Below, piece after piece: positions 23,301-33,700 of a stretch of 64,000 nucleotides of DNA. The translations under genes were made by a program, and so were the position numbers. The DNA lies in NCBI GenBank assembly GCA_964019055.1, contig OZ025221.1, positions 7,532,468 to 7,596,467 of the forward strand, written 5' to 3'. The stretch comes from Anthopleura xanthogrammica. Its lineage: Eukaryota > Cnidaria > Anthozoa > Actiniaria > Actiniidae. Numbering within the stretch: position 1 is the first letter of the stretch; every line of letters starts with the position of its first letter. The notes beneath the pieces are model-generated. The model ran no database searches. It was given only the letters and a program-made list of their open reading frames with translations, and was not told the DNA's origin.

Positions 23301-25366
23301 GCTATAGCTTATTATCGGACTGTACTCAGTTCCTTTGCTACTGATTCGAACTGAATTCCCATAAAGTAAGTAGTATCCCCACGCTTTCGTAACGAGACTA
23401 AAACAAAACAAAACAAAAACATTTTGGACATTTGCTATCGGTAATCGGTATACAAAAATTAAGGAATAAAAAACAGTTTTCCGTGTATTATACTCTGATA
23501 AAGACACGCGGGATGTGGAGAGAACACGAGAGAAGCGTAGGAAACCACGACGCGTAGCGGAGTGGTTTCCAGCTTCTTAAGTGTTCTCTCCACATCCCGC
23601 GTGTCTTTATCAGAGTATAATACACGGAAAACTGTTTTTTATTGCTTTTATAAAATAACTAACTTTTCGAGAGAGAAACAAATGACGTGAGCATGTATTA
23701 TGCTCTCATAAAACATGGCTTTTTGACCAATCAGAGCGCGCGTAATATCAAAGTTATTTTATAATATAACTTACAGCTGTAACAAACCGCTGGTTTTTTT
23801 CAGAAATTTGTTGATAATGCGGTTCAGTGTTTATCATTAAATCTTGAATTCAAGATTCTTTTATAGCATCTTATCGATTTCCATTAGATGTTACTTTATA
23901 AAAGTGGAAGTAAATTTTTTAATATAACTTACCGTTTCGCTGTACGTAAAAAGACCGAATTCCAGCGAGAACAGCTCTCATCATATTTATACCGTTTTAC
24001 CGGACGTCAGTCGACCGGAAAGCCATATAAGGCTTTTTGACTGGTTTGATATGCCAATGGCTTTATATTTACCTTTGAGTTCTTGTGCTGCCTGTTTTGT
24101 ACTTAAACATGTGTCCACAGACAATACCAGTGGTAGAATAAACTTTGCTAGTGATTTCTGAAATAAAAAATTGCACAATCTCAAACGCACTCTACCTCTG
24201 CGCCCTGTCATTCTTACTGCGCATGCTCAGTAGCCAGAATATTTGTACCTGGTATGTAATGCGCATGCTTGAATTTGAATTATACGCGCTTCCTTATTCA
24301 AAGGTTTTTTTAATGTTACTCCCGAAAAAAACCGTTTTGATGCTTGAAAGCTGCACTGCCATTTTATCGACTCTCAAAGCAATCTTGGTATAAGGGCTGT
24401 TCTGTTTGCTAACGCGGTTTTTCAATCAATAATCGCGGCAAATATTCTAGCCAATTACAACCGCCTCTCGAAATTCTATGGTTTCCCAGAGTCTCTGGCA
24501 TTTCGTCGAGAATGCGCAGTAAGAAAGGCAGAACTCTGGGATCGAGAATGTGAAGAACGAGCACATAAAATTAAAGAAATTTAACTTTATCCTCCGACAC
24601 ATACCATAATTTCCAGAATTAATGGCCGGGGTCCAAAGTCTCACAGGACCAAAATGAAATACTGCGTCACTTGATGGTGTGCTTCCTGTCCACTGAGCCC
24701 CTGAATCTGTCCAGCTGCTCACCAAATTACGCCATGCGCCTTGGAATAGAAAAAGGAAAATCAAAGAAAAACGATGCGGAGGCTTCTGGACGGAATCCTA
24801 ACCACGCATTTAGAATTCCTAATCTAAATTTTTCCAAATATAAATCCCATTCAAAGTAATGAGTCGCTCTAGAGAAATCTTTAGAGAGTTGATAATTAAT
24901 TCTATTTACCATTCCTAATGACCCAAATCCCAGTCCCAGTGCATCAGATCCTATTTTTAATTTCCACGCGCTAAATTTCAAACGAGTCCCAGTTGTTCCC
25001 TCCGTACTCTTTCAGAAGCCTCTGGTTGGTATCAATCGTCGATCTCCACTTCATACTATGCATAATATTTTCCTGTCCGAGGATGCTTAGTACCACCTAT
25101 ATCTTACATAGTAAGTTCATAGTTAATAATATATTACTGTAATAATATAAAAAAAGATGAAGCACATATGTCAACTGAATCAAAGAGATATCCGCAAAAA
25201 GCGATGCTTATGATTCAAAATGAAACTGGGCAGTTTTATAAACGGATTTTACAACTACTCTGGTACGTCCCTGCGCAAAACGTATCCTACCTTGTGATAA
25301 TGGTAGCAAGGACAAAGTACATCCAAGAACCAAAAAAGATATGAAAACAGTTGAGCTTACAACCAT
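20302..25366 (-). CDS. Gene A: secreted jelly-roll/sushi/EGF/ZP-domain protein
   Basis: Eight minus-strand exons join in frame to 581 aa: 25366-25291, 24739-24605, 24157-24073, 23397-23108, 22890-22696, 22355-22230, 21773-21194, 20560-20302. Residues 1-25 are a signal peptide (MVVSSTVF start, hydrophobic core). About 27-195 is a beta-rich domain resembling concanavalin-A/laminin-G jelly rolls (NQWNNLRTVVQGTKVTIYIN, DNYVGLWCH), not securely named. Residues 196-260 are a sushi/CCP-like domain with six cysteines; 261-302 a calcium-binding EGF (DINECQTDNGGC). From 303 a ZP domain has ZP-N (VTCAPSHIQISL), then CYATPF, LIKHGCLVDSTLKAL and FQAFRF. KREEKGRRLR near 559-568 resembles the dibasic cleavage site after ZP domains; no C-terminal membrane span follows, so an additional exon or a secreted form is possible. 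ZP proteins polymerise into extracellular matrices. Gene B is its tandem paralogue. Confidence 0.88.
20633..20826. mobile_element. MITE family 1, copy 2
   Basis: CTCTTTAGCTTGGGCATAAT is mirrored by AACACCCAAGCTCAAGAGG, with AGACACATGAATATGGATAC in the middle. It lies between the last two exons of gene A. Confidence 0.85.
22930..23072. mobile_element. Foldback element in a gene A intron (intact form)
   Basis: CCTTGCAGTATAATTCTCAA and TCTGGGGGTCAAAA pair with TTTTGACCCCCAGGTAGGG and TTTAGTGCAAGGGGTCTA. In the three gene B units the same element has its right arm replaced by other sequence and a 7-bp minisatellite. Confidence 0.75.
23464..23645. mobile_element. Long near-perfect hairpin (MITE)
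   Basis: About 62 bp from 23465 (start AATAAAAAACAGTTTTCC) to 23526 is the exact reverse complement of 23581-23643 (GTGTTCTCTCCACATCCCGC onward). The inner GGAAACCAC and GTGGTTTCC pair as well. Perfect arms imply a recent insertion into a gene A intron. Confidence 0.9.
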
Positions 25367-25930
25367 TGTTTCGAAGTAGAACCAGACCTTTAGTTCGAAA
25401 AGGCTTATTTTCTTTTTTTTATTCTATCCTATTTAGATTTTGTGGCTAAAGAAGGTCACTACGTTGCGGTCCTAAGTATTAAACCAGATGGTGTTGGTTT
25501 AAGTTGTGGCTAAGTATGATAAATGTTATTGACAATCACATGACTATGGCCATTTAATATAATTAATCATCAATTCAGTATTTTAGGGACAAAGTTATTA
25601 ATTTGTCTAAAAATGAACCAACATGGCATTTTTGTTGAAATATTACAAAGACTGGAATTTTACTTTATATTATAATGGTGTATTCTTTGACGATCAATGC
25701 GCTGTACATGTGTTCTAGTAAGATCGTGTTATTTGCAGGAATAAACCATGGGAGACAGAGTGGCTGAAATGAGGCTGAGTTGAGTGTGTTGGCATTTCAG
25801 CTATTTGCATTTTAGGGACAGATGTAGCTATAGGGCCGATCGTAAGAAATACCAAAATATACTATGGGGAAGGTCAAATAAGGGGGAAAATGTTTTTTAC
25901 AACATTCTGTTTTTTTTTAACCTAGGGAAT

Positions 25931-26322
25931 AGCCAGATTGGAAGGTGGTCACAGAAAAGACTTGGATTCTTTCAACGATTCTCATGGTAAACCTGTTTTT
26001 CCTGATTCTCTGTAGTTTATACCGGTTTTTACCAAGTTATGTAGTTGTTATGATGCTGACGTTCATAACCGGGTCAACAGAAGGCGCGCTTTATCTCAAC
26101 TCGTTCGCATTGGCGGGAAAGGACATGAGCCCGCGTTAAAAGCAATTTTCGCGCGCTTTTCTGACCACCGCTGTTCAAGCTGGCGTGCTTGTAGCCGGTT
26201 TGACAGGTTTGTGGATGGAGCCAGCCTTGAAAGAACATTGCAGTCACATGATTAAGAATACAGAATACTGCTTTACACGTTCGTTACATGGTTGGAATGT
26301 CAGTACATCTTGTCTAAATTAA
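25931..26322 (+). pseudogene. CLN3-like 3' fragment (duplicated, broken)
   Basis: This is a nearly exact copy of CLN3-like exon 2 from residue WKVVTEKTWIL to the stop codon, offset by 7094 bp. It lacks exon 1 and the first half of exon 2. A point change turns the TAC codon of the MSPRYKE motif into TAA at 26137-26139, so even the retained frame is closed. It is a by-product of the tandem duplication and is not expected to make protein. Confidence 0.9.
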
Positions 26323-26624
26323 AGACGAAGTCCAAACGTGGTAACCCGCGTGCTAGGGAACTCTAGAGAAATATCTCTAGTTATAAGTTATAAGCAAGAA
26401 TTTGTCTTCTGAATTAAGGAAACGCATGGCTTGAAATCTCAAGCCAATGTGATGCAGTTTTTTTTTTATTTTGATACATAGATTTGATCTGATAATTTAA
26501 TGTAAAAATGGGAAGGGATTAAGGACTAATACCAACAATGTGTACAGTTATCATATATTAGGGAAATAAAGTGGTTAAAATATTGGAAGGATATATGAAA
26601 TATATTTATAGTTTATAGCGGCCT

Positions 26625-26745
26625 TGCAAGTAGCCTCCTACGCAGACGCTCTTAGGGTCGTCACGCTGCGTAGAAACGTTGCGTGACGACGTGACGACCC
26701 TAAGAGCGCCTACAAAGGAGGCTATCTTGCAAGGAACGAGAGGGG
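26625..26745. mobile_element. Foldback element with TAGCCTCC ends, copy 2
   Basis: Duplicate of the element at 19550-19665, carried by the segmental duplication. It differs by a few substitutions (for example CTAAGAGCGCC instead of CTAAGAACGCC). Confidence 0.85.
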
Positions 26746-27369
26746 TTTGGCACTTATTTGTCGCGCGGCGGCTAACAGTAAACGCCCCTTTGGTCGAGCG
26801 TCGAGCAAAGACAGTAGTCGCAGTATCATATAAACATGTCTATGGCGTCTGTAAAGGAAGTCTGAACAAGTGCTACCCCGATAACCTTGTTTTATAGCAA
26901 ACTTTTCATGTCAACAATTTCTAAAAGACTGTTACTAATATCAAAGTTTACTTATTAAGATACCTTGCAAAGTCGAACATGACTGAAATTGAAGGAAGAC
27001 GAGTTTTTATAATCGACAAAAAGAGCAACCAGATTTGTATATACCAATTTTATTCTTAACACCTCAGTCTACAGTTACATATATTTTTTTTCAGTGAACT
27101 ATTTAGTTGGTATTCATCTGTGTCTATCTGGAAGCTGAACTGGAACAAAAATAGGAAAAACTTTGTCAGTAATTAAAAACCTTTCGCAGGGAAGACTGGG
27201 AGACTGGTTACCTTGCCAACCCACGTCACAAATTAATACCCAATCTTCTCCTCCTTCCTGTCAAAGGCAATGCTTGAAAAAACCCTGGAACTGCAAATTT
27301 TATTTTCATATTTTGAAAAAGTTTTCATCTTTGATTAATTAATACCTTTTATTATTGTGTTTTTCGTGC

Positions 27370-27485
27370 ACTCTAAGTAGTTCCTTTTTTGAGAGTAAAT
27401 GGTCCTTGAATCAATCGAAGTCTTCGACCTTTTTCCTTCACGTTTGACGGGCTTCCCTTTCACACAACCACGAACACACACGCTT
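27370..27485 (-). pseudogene. Scrap of the gene A last ZP exon
   Basis: Reverse-strand copy of about 20302-20413, covering the cysteine-rich end of ZP-C and the post-ZP tail. A one-base insertion in the TTTTTCCTTCACG region shifts the frame and the start is cut at 27485. An AG precedes the cut on the minus strand, but splicing from gene B into it would be out of frame and reach a stop quickly. Confidence 0.75.
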
Positions 27486-27590
27486 AGGAAAAACGTCGTT
27501 TTTTAGCAAACACGTCGTTTTCTAGGCAACAACGTCGTTTTTTAGACAAAAAAGTCCAGTTATCAGCAAAAAAGTCGAGGGTGAGGGCCT
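27486..27590. repeat. Short tandem repeat at the deletion junction
   Basis: About five units of AACGTCGTTTTTTAGCAAAC-like sequence (later AAAAAAGTC variants) sit exactly between the truncated ZP exon and the start of unit A. No equivalent is seen in the left copy. Confidence 0.75.
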
Positions 27591-27710
27591 GCTACGCAGA
27601 CTAAAGATTATGGTGAAGATGATGATGGTGAAAGTGGATATCCCACCCTTAGCTTGTTCTTAACGCTTCTATGTATCAAAGAAAATAACTTTGAGTGACA
27701 TCAAAAGGAC

Positions 27711-30700
27711 TTAAAATGTAACTGCATTCTCACCAATGCATCTGACACTTGCTCCAGCATCTGTCCACCTTCCACCAGACCCACACCTCTTGTAAGAAGG
27801 ACCTTGGAGTTTAAACCCACGAGAACACCTGAACGAGCACTTGGTACCAATAGAACTAGATGACGTCACACACGTCGATGGGGAAACATTCACGTGGTTA
27901 TTTACAGCTAGCTTTGGACAAACGGCCACTAAAAATAACCAATACATAAGTTTTAGGAAATTCTTTTCTATAGAAAAATAATTCTCAATCTGGGGGTCAA
28001 AATATATACAGCTATTTCAAAAAAGATTGGTGAAGGTTTTGTTGCATATTGCATCCGAAGCCCGAAATGCACGATGGGAGATGGGCATTCAATCAGCGAA
28101 AGGTCGCAACGATATGGAATTTTCCCAAACTTTGTCTGCAGGTTTTTCCAGCATATTTTCTTCTGTGCTGACATTATTTACGTATGAATATAATACATTT
28201 CAAGCTTGGTAAGCAACAAGCAACAAGCAACAAGCAACAAGCAACAAGCAACAAGCAACAAGCAACAAGCAACAAGCAACAAGCAACAAGCAACAAGCAA
28301 CAAGCAACAAGCAACAAGCAACAAGCAACAAGCAACAAGCAACAAGCAACAAGCAACAAGCAACAAGCAACAAGCAACAAGCAACAAGCAACAAGCAACA
28401 AGCAACAAGCAACAAGCAACAAGCAACAAGCAACAAGCAACAGCCTATTTAGCTGTATAAGAATTGCCTTCTCTTTAGTACAGAAATCATTTTTTAATAC
28501 ATATTTAGTGCAAGGGGTCTATATATAATTATATCTTATGATGACAATCGCTTTACTTACAATCTCTTACACTGAAATCCCGGCCCCTTTCCCTAGTACT
28601 GCTATGGCACCAGAGCCCAACGTAGTTATCACTTGAAGAATTTGCCCCAGTGCCTTGCATGTTCACTTGTTTCACCAGCTTGTTGTTGATATACATCGTC
28701 ACTTTAGTGCCTTGAACCACAGTCCTCAAGTTATTCCATTGATTGGTAGGATACCTATAGCTTATTAACGGGCTGTACTCAGTTCCTGTGGTGGTGATTC
28801 GAATCGTGCCCCCATATGATAAGTAGTATCCCCACGCTTTCGTAACGAGCCTAAAGCAAAAAACAAAACATGGACTTTACTAGTAGTACATGAACTGGTA
28901 CATTTTGGAAAAAACTGGGAACGTATGAGAACTTTGCAAAGGACCGCGGAGGGGGAGGGACTAGGATGCCAATGCCCTACACTTTTTGTAAATGTCCACT
29001 AGACTTTCAAGTTACGGTCCCTCCCCTCCTTACACACACCTATTTTTAGACTTTCGTATGGAAGGTCAAAAAAATTGGTCCAAAATAGGGACCCGATTTT
29101 ATTGATTTATTTTGTGGGTACCGATAAACACCCCCTCTCTCCTCAGAGGCCTGTTGAAATGCTCGGTACTGGGTGTCCATAATTCATCAATGCATATCTT
29201 TTTCTATACACAAATACGTTGTTCAGCGCAACGAAGAGAAAAATCTGATCGACTCTAGGCTCGAGATTGGGAAGGCCAGCGAACCGCTCGCGCGAGGTTG
29301 TGATTGTTTTGACCTAACAATTTGTTTAGGGTGCTCCTTGTTTTTGACTTTTTTGGTTTACCTTCGAGTTCTTGTGCTGCCTGTTTTGTACTTAAACACG
29401 TGTCCACAGCCAAAACCAGAGTTAGAATATACTCTGCTAGTGATTTCTGGAATCAAAAACAAATTCCTGAAGTTCGTTCACGATTCCTCATTGTCACATG
29501 AAACCAAAGACATTTAACTTATTTATATTTGTATACATACCATAATGTCCAGAATTAATGGCCGGGGTCCAAAGTCTCACAGGACCAAAATGAAATACTG
29601 CGTCACTTGATGGTGTGCTTCCTGTCCATTGAGCCCCTGAATCTGTCCAGCTGCTCACCAAATTACGCCATGCGCCTTGGAATAGAAAAAGGAAAAATTA
29701 AAGAAAAATGAGACTTCTGAATCCTACTAAGTCATGTTTTCTATTCTGATTTTTGCAATTAACTTCATTAATTTTCAGTGTTGAGTCTGGGAAATCTCGT
29801 ACTGATAATTATTTTTCCCAATCCCAGTGACCCAAATCCCAGTCCCAGTGTATCAAATCTCATTTTTTCCCATCGTAACAAACAAATCTCAGTTTGGTCC
29901 CTCTGTACCCTTTTGGAAGCCTCTGGTAGGTACATTCATCTGATATCTGATATCAACAGTGTGTTCATGGGCGAATCTCCGCCTTGACTGGTGATTTTAC
30001 TTGCCCCGCGAAACGAAGTCGTATAATTAGTATTTTATCGCAATCAATCCATCTTTTATAACTCTATTTTCAAAATATCTTAGTGCATCGGTAATCTAAG
30101 ACGTAAAATAGTACTGTGATGATTATTACGATTATCAGAACATTTATATAATGATGAAAGTCGAGGGCGAGGGCCTATTACGCAGACTAAAGTTTCTGGT
30201 GAAGATGATGATTGTGAAAGTGGATATCCCACCCTTAGCTTGTTCTTAAAGAAAATAACTTTGAGTACATCAAAAGGACTTAAAATGTAACTGCATTCTC
30301 ACCAATGCATCTGACACTTGCGCCAGCATCTGTCCACCTTCCACCAGACCCACACTTCTTGTAAGAAGGACCTTGGAGTTTGAACCCACGAGAACACCTG
30401 AACGAGCACGTGGTACCAATAGAACTAGATGACGTCACACACCCCGATGGTGAAACATTCACGTGGTTATTTACAGCTAGCTTTGGACAAACGGCCACTA
30501 AAAATAACCAATACATAAGTTTTAGGAAATTCTTTTCTATAGAAAAATAATTCTCAATCTGGGGGTCAAAATATATACAGCTATTTCAAAAAAGGTTGGT
30601 GAAGGTTTTGTTGCATATTGCATCCGAAGCCCGAAATGCACGATGGGCGATGGGAATTCAATCAGCGAAAGGTCGCAACGATATGGAATTTTCCCAAACT

Positions 30701-33700
30701 TTGTCTGCAGGTTTTTCCAGCATATTTTCTTCTGTGCTGACATTATTTACGTATGAATATAATACATTTCAAGCTTGGTAAGCAACAAGCAACAAGCAAC
30801 AAGCAACAAGCAACAAGCAACAAGCAACAAGCAACAAGCAACAAGCAACAAGCAACAAGCAACAAGCAACAAGCAACAAGCAACAAGCAACAAGCAACAA
30901 GCAACAAGCAACAAGCAACAAGCAACAAGCAACAAGCAACAAGCAACAAGCAACAAGCAACAAGCAACAAGCAACAAGCAACAAGCAACAAGCAACAAGC
31001 AACAAGCAACAGCCTATTTAGCTGTATAAGAATTGCCTTCTCTTTAGTACAGAAATCATTTTTTAATACATATTTAGTGCAAGGGGTCTATATATAATTA
31101 TATCTTATGATGACAATCGCTTTACTTACAATCTCTTACACTGAAATCCCGGCCCCTTTCCCTAGTACTGCTATGGCACCAGAGCCCAACGTAGTTATCA
31201 CTTGAAGAATTTGCCCCAGTGCCTTGCATGTTCACTTGTTTCACCAGCTTGTTGTTGATATACATCGTCACTTTAGTGCCTTGAACCACAGTCCTCAAGT
31301 TATTCCATTGATTGGTAGGATACCTATAGCTTATTAACGGGCTGTACTCAGTTCCTGTGGTGGTGATTCGAATCGTGCCCCCATATGATAAGTAGTATCC
31401 CCACGCTTTCGTAACGAGCCTAAAGCAAAAAACAAAACATGGACTTTACTAGTAGTACATGAACTGGTACATTTTGGAAAAAACTGGGAACGTGTGAGAA
31501 CTTTGCAAAGGACCGCGGAGGGGGAGGGACTAGGATGCCAATGCCCTACACTTTTTGTAAATGTCCACTAGACTTTCAAGTTACGGTCCCTCCCCTCTTT
31601 ACACACACCTATTTTTAGACTTTCGTATGGAAGGTCAAAAAAATTGGTCCAAAATAGGGACCCGATTTTATTGATTTATTTTGTGGGTACCGATAAACAC
31701 CCCCTCTCTCCTCAGAGGCCTGTTGAAATGCTCGGTACTGGGTGTCCATAATTCATCAATGCATATCTTTTTCTATACACAAATACGTTGTTCAGCGCAA
31801 CGAAGAGAAAAATCTGATCGACTCTAGGCTCGAGATTGGGAAGGCCAGCGAACCGCTCGCGCGAGGTTGTGATTGTTTTGACCTAACAATTTGTTTAGGG
31901 TGCTCCTTGTTTTTGACTTTTTTGGTTTACCTTCGAGTTCTTGTGCTGCCTGTTTTGTACTTAAACACGTGTCCACAGCCAAAACCAGTGTTAGAATATA
32001 CTCTGCTAGTGATTTCTGGAATCAAAAACAAAATCCTGAAGTTAATTCGTTCACGATTCCTCATTGTCACATGAAACCAAAGACATTTAACTTATTTATA
32101 TTTGTATACATACCATAATGTCCAGAATTAATGGCTGGGGTCCAAAGTCTCACAGGACCAAAATGAAATATTGCGTCACTTGATGGTGTGCTTCCTGTCC
32201 ATTGAACCCCCGAATCTGTCCAGCTGCTCACCAAATTACGCCATGCGCCTTGGAATAGAAAAAGGAAAAATCAAAGAAAAATGAGACTTCTGGATCCTAC
32301 TAAGTCATGTTTTCTATTCTGATTTTTGCAATTAGCCTCATTAATTTTCAGTGTTGAGTTTGGGAAATCTCGTACTGATAATTATTTTTCCCAATCCCAG
32401 TGACCCAAATCCCAGTCCCAGTGTATCAAATCTCATTTTTTCCCATCGTAACAAACAAATCTCAGTTTGGTCCCTCTGTACCCTTTTGGAAGCCTCTGGT
32501 AGGTACATTCATCTGATATCTGATATCAACAGTGTGTTCATGGGCGAATCTCCGCCTTGACTGGTGATTTTACTTGCCCCGCGAAACGAAGTCGTATAAT
32601 TAGTATTTTATCGCAATCAATCCATCTTTTATAACTCTATTTTCAAAATATCTTAGTGCATCGGTAATCTAAGACGTAAAATAGTACTGTGATGATTATT
32701 ACGATTATCAGAACATTTATATAATGATGAAAGTCGAGGGCGAAGGCCTGCTACGCAGACTAAAGTTTCTGGTGAAGATGATGATTGTGAAAGTGGATAT
32801 CCCACCCTTAGCTTGTTCTTAAAGAAAATAACTTTGAGTACATCAAAAGGACTTAAAATGTAACTGCATTCTCACCAATGCATCTGACACTTGCGCCAGC
32901 ATCTGTCCACCTTCCACCAGACCCACACTTCTTGTAAGAAGGACCTTGGAGTTTGAACCCACGAGAACACCTGAACGAGCACGTGGTACCAATAGAACTA
33001 GATGACGTCACACACTTCGATGGGGAAACATTCACGTGGTTATTTACAGCTAGCTTTGGACAAACGGCCACTAAAAAATAACCAATACAAAAGTTTTAGG
33101 AGTTTCTTTTCTATAGAAAAATAATTCTCAATCTGGGGGTCAAAATATATACAGCTATTTCAAAAAAGGTTGGTGAAGGTCGTTGTTGCATATTGCATCC
33201 GAAGCCCGAAATGCACGATGGGAGATGGGCATTCAATCAGCGAAAGGTCGCAACGATATGGAATTTTCCCAAACTTTGTCTTCAGGTTTTTCCAGCATAT
33301 TTTCTTCTGTGCTGACATTATTTACGTATGAATATAATACATTTCAAGCTTGGTAAGCAACAAGCAACAAGCAACAAGCAACAAGCAACAAGCAACAAGC
33401 AACAAGCAACAAGCAACAAGCAACAAGCAACAAGCAACAAGCAACAAGCAACAAGCAACAAGCAACAAGCAACAAGCAACAAGCAACAAGCAACAAGCAA
33501 CAAGCAACAAGCAACAAGCAACAAGCAACAAGCAACAAGCAACAAGCAACAAGCAACAAGCAACAAGCAACAAGCAACAAGCAACAAGCAACAAGCAACA
33601 AGCAACAAGCAACAAGCAACAAGCAACAAGCAACAAGCAACAAGCAACAAGCAACAAGCAACAAGCAACAAGCAACAGCCTATTTAGCTGTATAAGAATT

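Larger units (their letters stand above)
18837..25790. repeat. Tandem segmental duplication, left copy
   Basis: This block runs from inside CLN3-like exon 2 to upstream of the gene A start. It is repeated at 25931-35600, beginning with AGCCAGATTGGAAGGTGGTC in both. Near-identity holds through the CLN3 3' end and UTR, the foldback at 19550 and part of the ZP exon, and resumes with the gene A 5' exons and their upstream flank. Confidence 0.85.

Noticed and set aside
27370..27485. Possible last exon of gene B made from the ZP scrap
   Set aside because: An AG precedes it, but the splice phase from the last sushi exon gives a stop within a few codons and the ZP frame is shifted by an insertion.
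28174..28528. Long open frames across the GCAACAA arrays (also at 30743-31097 and 33318-33763)
   Set aside because: A 7-bp unit without stops is open in several frames on both strands; the predicted proteins are pure seven-residue repeats with no start context or conservation.
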